From: Flavobacterium azizsancarii
GTDB lineage: Bacteria; Bacteroidota; Bacteroidia; Flavobacteriales; Flavobacteriaceae
Length of the DNA: 37,241 bases
Direction of reading: 5' to 3'
Assembly: GCF_027980145.1 (NCBI RefSeq)
Contig: NZ_JAMZNK010000051.1
Span: forward strand, 1 to 37,241
Position numbers and translations under genes: made by a program. Shown piece after piece: positions 33,211 through 37,241 of the stretch. The notes below the pieces were generated by a model. It had not been told where the DNA came from, did not search any database, and was given only the letters and a program-made list of their open reading frames with translations. How positions within the stretch are numbered: position 1 is the first letter of the stretch; the number at the start of each line of letters is the position of its first letter.

Positions 33211-33711
33211 ATGAATACTACAGATCAAAAAAACAGCATGATTAAAGGAAATAGAGATCCTAGAAATCAGAATCCAGATACGACAGATAAAAATACACTT
33301 ATGAACGAAGAAATGTATAATATCGATGAAATGAAAGAAGGCGATGATAGTAACAAAGAAATCGCTGAACGTGGTTATACCGTTAGAAATGGTCATAATA
33401 CCGATAAACCAAATCCAGATGAACTTGATGACGAAGAAGACCTGAACGATGACTTTCATGACGAAGATGATCTAAAGCATGATAGCGATGATTTATACAA
33501 AGAAAAACTGGATCAGAACGGCAACAATGTCGATGATGTAAATGACGAACTTGATAATCCGTCTGAGGCATCTCTGGAAAGAGAAGAGGAAGACTTTAAT
33601 GAAACCGGAGATGATCTGGACGATATCGATGACGACGAGGATGAAGAAGAGGATGAATACATCGAAGATGATGTTCAGGAAGAAGATGTAGAATATCCGA
33701 GGAAGTTTTAA
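33211..33711 (+). CDS. Highly acidic, Asp/Glu-rich protein of unknown function
   Basis: 166 residues, no signal peptide or TM. Residues 1-60 are polar with many Asn/Asp/Lys (NRDPRNQNPDTTDK); from about 70 the chain is mostly Asp and Glu (DDEEDLNDDFHDEDD; EEEDFNETGDDLDDIDDDED), ending EEDVEYPRKF. It is predicted to be disordered and strongly negative. Such proteins can act as DNA mimics, cation buffers or chaperones, but nothing here selects one. It is not an obvious sequence duplicate of the preceding acidic protein apart from the acidic tail. Confidence 0.8.
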   Translation: MNTTDQKNSMIKGNRDPRNQNPDTTDKNTLMNEEMYNIDEMKEGDDSNKEIAERGYTVRNGHNTDKPNPDELDDEEDLNDDFHDEDDLKHDSDDLYKEKLDQNGNNVDDVNDELDNPSEASLEREEEDFNETGDDLDDIDDDEDEEEDEYIEDDVQEEDVEYPRKF

Positions 33712-33721
33712 TTTTTTTTCA

Positions 33722-33900
33722 AAAAATTAAAAAGGAACAAAGGTTCAAAGTCGCAAAGGTTCAAAGTTTCTATACTTTGTCTTTTGCTGCTTTGAACCTT
33801 TGTGATTTTGAACCTAAAAAAAACTTTGTCCCTTTGAACCTTTCTCTCTTTGAACCTTTGTTCCTTTGTCCCTTTTTTCAAAACCTTTGAACCTTAAAAA
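33722..33900. repeat. AAAGGTTCAAAG inverted repeats between convergent genes
   Basis: GGAACAAAGGTTCAAAG and CGCAAAGGTTCAAAG on the left face several CTTTGAACCTTTG copies on the right (33799-33893). They can form a long imperfect hairpin. The element sits exactly between the convergent acidic-protein and DUF5661-like genes, so it may double as a bidirectional terminator. It belongs to the same dispersed family as the repeats at 21.7 kb. Confidence 0.8.
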
Positions 33901-33904
33901 AAAA

Positions 33905-34552
33905 CTAATCCCCAATAATTTCAAGAACCGGGATATCGTCCATTTTTTCCAGGCGTTCTGCCAGTCCTGCCCTTGCCTCTTTTAGTTCTTCTTCGGCTTT
34001 AATTAGTTCTTCCAGTAGTTTATCTTTTCCTGTTGTGACTTTATCGATTTTACGCATGATTTCATAAATTTCACCTTCTGCCTCCATTACTTTCAGTCTT
34101 TTGTAGTACGTCAGACTTTCGGTCATATGCGCCAATGCTATCATTGCTGTTAAAAACGGATGATTATTGGTTACATTAACATCCTTAATTTTTCCGTGTT
34201 CGAGTTCTACTTTCAACGCAAAAGCAAATTCTTCCATATTAAAAGCGTGGTATTTGCTTTTTGGATTTAAATAAGCCTTAATCGACTCAACATTGTTCAT
34301 GGTAGACAAATCAACATCTGTTTCTTTTTGATCGCTTAAATCGTTAAAAACGACATTTCCTATCGCCCTTGCTTCGGCAATTGTAGGATCATTGTCAGGA
34401 TTTTCGAAATCACGTGTCGACCAATCCCAATTTTCAGGATGTACAGGTTTTATATATTTCTCGCAAAAATCTGTTACATCGTTTTTTAAACTCACCATTT
34501 CACTGTCTCTTTTTATATAGACATCCTGATAAGCACCACTTTTAGTTCCCAT
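33905..34552 (-). CDS. DUF5661-like protein of unknown function
   Basis: 215 residues, soluble. The central part EEFAFALKVELEHGKIKDVN then VTNNHPFLTAMIALAHMTES and YYKRLKVMEAE resembles DUF5661 (pattern VELEHG ... TNVTNDDP ... ALAHLNE ... YYTRL). The C-terminus (about 165-205) is a Lys/Glu-rich coiled coil. The N-terminal 90 residues are specific and include GTKSGAYQDVYIKRD. Function unknown. It lies downstream of the DUF1328 gene on the same strand with a hairpin between them. Confidence 0.72.
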   Translation of the reverse strand: MGTKSGAYQDVYIKRDSEMVSLKNDVTDFCEKYIKPVHPENWDWSTRDFENPDNDPTIAEARAIGNVVFNDLSDQKETDVDLSTMNNVESIKAYLNPKSKYHAFNMEEFAFALKVELEHGKIKDVNVTNNHPFLTAMIALAHMTESLTYYKRLKVMEAEGEIYEIMRKIDKVTTGKDKLLEELIKAEEELKEARAGLAERLEKMDDIPVLEIIGD

Positions 34553-34572
34553 AATATTTATTTTTTAAATGC

Positions 34573-34606
34573 AAACGACACATTTACCGAGATATATGTG
34601 TCGTTT
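34573..34606. terminator. Hairpin between the DUF1328 and DUF5661-like genes
   Basis: AAACGACACAT (34573-34583) and ATGTGTCGTTT (34596-34606) form a perfect 11-bp stem with a 12-nt loop and T-rich flank on the plus strand; the minus-strand side has only a weak T-run. It may attenuate read-through from the DUF1328 gene. Confidence 0.65.
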
Positions 34607-34629
34607 TTTAATTGTTATTTATTTGCTGA

Positions 34630-34791
34630 CTAAATTCTTTTTCTTCCGCTAATTAGTGATATAATAAATAAGACTAAAAATATGAAGAATAAAACTTTGG
34701 CAATACTTGCGGCTCCTGCAGCAATTCCTCCAAAACCAAATATTCCGGCGATGATCGCAAGAATAATAAAAATGACTGTATAACGTAACAT
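34630..34791 (-). CDS. DUF1328 small membrane protein
   Basis: 53 residues read from ATG at 34789-34791 to TAG at 34630-34632. The sequence begins MLRYTVIFIILAIIAGIFGF, continues GGIAAGAASIAKVLFFIFLV and ends ISLISGRKRI, an almost textbook DUF1328 (YtjA-type) protein: two TM helices joined by a Gly/Ala-rich GGIAAGAA turn. Its function is unknown, but the family is commonly found among stress-induced genes. The overlapping longer frame in this region is a shadow. Confidence 0.93.
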   Translation of the reverse strand: MLRYTVIFIILAIIAGIFGFGGIAAGAASIAKVLFFIFLVLFIISLISGRKRI

Positions 34792-34900
34792 AAGCTTGTG
34801 TTTTTAGTTGATAATGATTTTGTTTATTACTCAAATTTCATACTTTTTAAAGAGATGTATTAACTCTAAACATTATTTTTTTAGTGCTATCAAACCTGAT

Positions 34901-35986
34901 TTACAATAAATTGATCTGATAATTCTGGATAAGTTCTGAAAACGCAATTTCGCTATGCGAAAAATGCTCCTTGGTGCTTCGGCATTTTTTTGCCCGATCA
35001 AAATACTGCTGTATCGAACCATCTTCGTAGGTCGAAACCAATAATGGGTGAACATAGTAATTCTTGCATACATTTCTGGTATTTCCCAAGGCTTTGGCCG
35101 TTGTATCAAAAGCAGATAAAATATTTTTTTTAATTTCTTTTTCGTCTGTTGTAGTTCCTATCTCCATCAAAGTTTCAAAAAATACAATCGATGCTGCCCA
35201 GGTTCTAAAATCTTTGGCGCTGAAATATTCTCCTGAGATTTCATGCAAATATTCGTTGACCATATGGCTGTCGAGCACTTTTCTTTCGCCGTTTTTATCA
35301 TAATACTTAAAAACTTCCCAACCCGGAATTTCCTCGCAGCGACTAACCAATTTTACTAATTTTTTATTTCGGGTCGTAATTGTATGCTGTACCCCTTTTT
35401 TTCCTGTAAATTCAAACCGAAGCGTATTTTTATTGATATTGATATGGCGTTTTCGCAAAGTCGACAATCCGTATGATTTATTGTCTTTGGCATATTTCTC
35501 GTTTCCAATTCTAATGTGTGTTTCCTCCATTAATCGAATCACAAGAGCAACCACTTTCTCTTTAGACCATTCTTTCTTTTCAAGATCTTCATCGACTTGT
35601 TTTCGAATCAAAGGCAACTTCGTTCCAAATTCGGCTATTTTATAAAATTTAGTCTGATTGCGGATCAAATTCCATTTAGGATGATATCTGTATTGTTTTC
35701 GATTTTTCACATCTAAACCTACTGCTTGCAAATGTCCGTTTGGCAAATCCGAAATCTGAACATTTACCCAAGCCGGCGGAAGCACCAAACTGCTAAAGCG
35801 TTTCAGTTCGCTTTTTTGTTTAATACAGCGTCCATTCTTTTTATAAACAAATCCATCATCGCATTTGCATCGTTCTATAGGCAACTTTTGATTGTTTACA
35901 TAAACTAAATCTAATTTATCAATTACCAAATGCGGTGTTTTGATCAATTGATTCATTAGTTTTTCGGTTTTCGCAGCTGCATTCAT
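34901..35986 (-). CDS. DNA topoisomerase IB (poxvirus/bacterial type)
   Basis: 361 residues, the size of bacterial topoisomerase IB. It relaxes supercoils by nicking one strand through a 3'-phosphotyrosyl link. Catalytic residues are recognisable: R159 in HIRIGNE, Lys196/197 in FTGKKGV, R261 in DFRTWAAS, and a Tyr pair 310/311 in CKNYYVHP, one of which is the nucleophile. An N-terminal domain (LPPAWVNVQISDLPNGHLQA; HPKWNLIR) matches the bacterial form. The ORF starts at an ATG at 35986. It lies with small stress-type genes and the Fpg/Nei-DUF72 pair, suggesting DNA protection. Confidence 0.93.
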   Translation of the reverse strand: MNAAAKTEKLMNQLIKTPHLVIDKLDLVYVNNQKLPIERCKCDDGFVYKKNGRCIKQKSELKRFSSLVLPPAWVNVQISDLPNGHLQAVGLDVKNRKQYRYHPKWNLIRNQTKFYKIAEFGTKLPLIRKQVDEDLEKKEWSKEKVVALVIRLMEETHIRIGNEKYAKDNKSYGLSTLRKRHININKNTLRFEFTGKKGVQHTITTRNKKLVKLVSRCEEIPGWEVFKYYDKNGERKVLDSHMVNEYLHEISGEYFSAKDFRTWAASIVFFETLMEIGTTTDEKEIKKNILSAFDTTAKALGNTRNVCKNYYVHPLLVSTYEDGSIQQYFDRAKKCRSTKEHFSHSEIAFSELIQNYQINLL

Positions 35987-36140
35987 GATCGTTTTGTTTG
36001 TTTATTGTGGCATTTATATTTTTAAACTCTATTTTACTAATGTTGGTTTCGATTATTCAAACATATTTAAACACTTAAAATATCAAATACATAAAAACAT
36101 ATCTTTTGTTTGCTTAAAAAAAAAGTCGTTTCACTTATCT

Positions 36141-36184
36141 AAAAAAACACATAGTGCTTGATGTAAAAAAAAATGTGTTTTTTT
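36141..36184 (-). terminator. Hairpin downstream of the DUF7218-like gene
   Basis: AAAAAAACACAT (36141-36152) and ATGTGTTTTTTT (36173-36184) pair over 12 positions with a 20-nt loop and poly-T/poly-A flanks. It lies 13 bp beyond the stop of the small minus-strand gene. Confidence 0.7.
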
Positions 36185-36197
36185 TTGTAAACCTTCT

Positions 36198-36437
36198 TTA
36201 GTTATTTTGCAGCGAATGAATCAGATTCTTTTTGCTCATATACGAGCGTCCTGCGATTCCAACTTTTTTGGCTTGTTCGTATAATTCAGCTTTTGTCCAT
36301 TCGTCATATGGTTTTGCTCTTCCGCCCTTTTCACCAGAATCTGGCGTATTGGCAATTCGGGCTGCTTTTTCTTTACTATACCCAATTTCTAAAAGTGCTT
36401 GATATTGTTTTTCGTTTTTAATTCTTGCATCTGGCAT
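36198..36437 (-). CDS. Small DUF7218-like, Rho-N/SAP-type protein
   Basis: 79 residues. The N-terminal NEKQYQALLEIGYSKEKAAR then IANT and the C-terminal YDEWTKAELYEQAKKVGIAG followed by RSYMSKKNLIHSLQ match small bacterial proteins whose second half resembles the Rho N-terminal/SAP helix-extended-loop-helix fold, a nucleic-acid-binding module. I recall these as DUF7218. They are common with stress and Ku-type repair genes. Function is unknown; DNA binding is inferred. Confidence 0.8.
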   Translation of the reverse strand: MPDARIKNEKQYQALLEIGYSKEKAARIANTPDSGEKGGRAKPYDEWTKAELYEQAKKVGIAGRSYMSKKNLIHSLQNN

Positions 36438-36842
36438 GACTGAAAAATTTTGAGGTTAATAACTTAGAAATTTGTTATATCAAAATTCCTCAAAAACCAG
36501 AAATTAGTCGTTATACAATTCTGCAATATATTTTCATAATTAACTCTATACGAGAACATTTGCTAAAATAAAGTTTTATTAGATTTTTTTGAAGCTATTT
36601 CCGCTGTCCTTCCAATCTTTTTCTTGCTCAAGAAGCAAGAAAAAGGATTTCCCCTCCCATCAGGGCTAGATTTATTTAAATAAGAAAAATATTATAAATT
36701 AAGAATTTTTATTACATTTACGTGTTCTTAAACTACGACACGAGAATCAAACAAAATTTGCCTTTGTTATATGGTAATGCTATTAAAAACAATAACAACA
36801 CCTTATCAACATGGGCTTAACATTCACTAAAATGTCACGTTT
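36438..36842. other. Non-coding region with hairpin repeat
   Basis: 405 bp without a recognisable gene. The left part is the upstream region of the DUF7218-like gene and contains TTATACAATT (36511-36520, reading AATTGTATAA for that gene). At 36590-36680 sits a flavobacterial repeat (listed separately). Nothing else is visible up to the frameshifted gene at 36843. Confidence 0.5.
36590..36680. repeat. Stem-loop repeat with GCTGTCCTTCC / CCCATCAGGGCTAG flanks
   Basis: A perfect 12-bp stem CTTTTTCTTGCT (36617-36628) / AGCAAGAAAAAG (36634-36645) lies between CCGCTGTCCTTCCAAT and GATTTCCCCTCCCATCAGGG. I recall elements of this kind (hairpin between fixed flanks ending in CTAG) as abundant in Flavobacteriia genomes. 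It may be a miniature repeat or a structured RNA. Confidence 0.6.
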
Positions 36843-37075
36843 ATGAGTACAAACACCCTTTCGAAAGAAGACGAAACAAGGCTTTTGAATTTCTTCAACA
36901 ACACAATTGCCCCAAAAGGAATGGCCAAAGCATTGAGACAAGTAAATTATGTCATGGCTTTAGGAGTTATTAGGGAAGACGAAACTCTACAGCAGAAGTT
37001 ACCAGAATAGAAAGCAGTTTTTATTGGCTGAATGAATTAGCCGAAATTTTAAATCCTTATCTTGATGTAGAATAA
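36843..37075 (+). pseudogene. Frameshifted small gene of unknown function
   Basis: The ATG at 36843 opens MSTNTLSKEDETRLLNFFNN and then TIAPKGMAKALRQVNYVMAL, but the frame ends at TAG 37008-37010. From about 36985 another frame is continuous: AEVTRIESSFYWLNELAEIL then NPYLDVE, stopping at TAA 37073-37075. Adding one A in GAAAC at 36981-36985 joins the two as EDENSTAEVTRIE, giving a coherent 77-residue soluble protein. So this is a one-base deletion in a gene that otherwise looks intact, or a sequence error. I do not recognise a named family. Confidence 0.75.
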
Positions 37076-37163
37076 TTTCTATCAGGAGATTTAAAATTAT
37101 CATAAACCGAAAAAGCCCTGATCTTAAAAAAGAGGGCACTGAAAAAGTAACCGTTTATCAAAA

Positions 37164-37198
37164 GAGGCTGTTTTCAAATATGAAAACAGCTTCTTTTT
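37164..37198. terminator. Terminator near the right edge
   Basis: GCTGTTTTCA (37167-37176 region) pairs with TGAAAACAGC (37181-37190) across an AATA loop and is followed by TTCTTTTTCTTT. It would end the transcript of the frameshifted gene. The remaining bases 37199-37241 are too short to interpret. Confidence 0.75.
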
Positions 37199-37241
37199 CT
37201 TTGATATCCTCGGATAGGTGACGGAGAACACTTTCGTACAG

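Noticed and set aside
34649..34834. 61-codon minus-strand frame over the DUF1328 gene
   Set aside because: It is a shadow in another frame; the 53-residue DUF1328 protein at 34630-34791 is the recognisable product.

Overview
The window looks like chromosomal DNA from a Flavobacterium-like member of the Bacteroidota. It is AT-rich, genes mostly lack strong Shine-Dalgarno sequences, exact matches to the Bacteroidota -7 motif TAnnTTTG occur, and the families (MauG-type peroxidase, CusA/CzcA set with a DUF6660-like protein, SemiSWEET, DUF72, DUF1328, PchR-like AraC regulator) are typical of that group. I see no tRNA, rRNA, CRISPR array or intact transposase.

Layout. (1) 1-2.8 kb, plus strand: a GCAGTC hexamer array and a nested palindrome, then a dihaem peroxidase, a VOC protein and a tautomerase-like protein. 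(2) 2.8-11.4 kb, minus strand: a heavy-metal resistance block read in the order DUF6660-like protein, CusA/CzcA pump, TolC-type channel, CusB/CzcB-type adaptor, then a Zn/Cd/Pb-type P-type ATPase. Together these would move divalent or monovalent heavy metals from cytoplasm to periplasm (ATPase) and from periplasm to the outside (RND tripartite pump). (3) 11.7-13.6 kb, plus strand: two outer-membrane barrel genes, the first interrupted by an in-frame TAA at codon 45. (4) 13.6-20.6 kb, minus strand: a sensory cluster of CheB, CheR, a single-domain response regulator, a very large CHASE3/GAF hybrid kinase with three receiver domains, and a receiver-kinase fusion. No flagellar or chemoreceptor genes accompany it, so the Che proteins probably serve signalling other than swimming. 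(5) 20.8-29.3 kb: an SDR stress-type dehydrogenase, a SemiSWEET sugar transporter, an AraC-like regulator, a small Bacteroidota protein, a soluble multi-PAS kinase facing a single-domain response regulator, and a general-stress-type PNPOx protein, all separated by dense intergenic repeats. (6) 29.4-30.4 kb: about ten tandem units of about 100 bp, most of them hairpin-forming. (7) 30.4-36.4 kb: a stress/DNA-maintenance group: DUF72, Fpg/Nei-type glycosylase, YciE/F ferritin-like protein, two very acidic small proteins whose upstream regions resemble each other, a DUF5661-like protein, a 53-residue DUF1328 protein, topoisomerase IB and a small DUF7218/Rho-N-like protein. (8) 36.4-37.2 kb: a hairpin repeat and a frameshifted small gene.

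The most unusual aspects are the tandem hairpin array, invasion of two signal-peptide coding regions by the same repeat family that fills the intergenic spaces, the matched promoter modules of the two acidic-protein genes, and the pairing of a non-motility Che/multi-kinase cluster with a set of stress genes. Everything here is read by eye; no alignment or database search was run.
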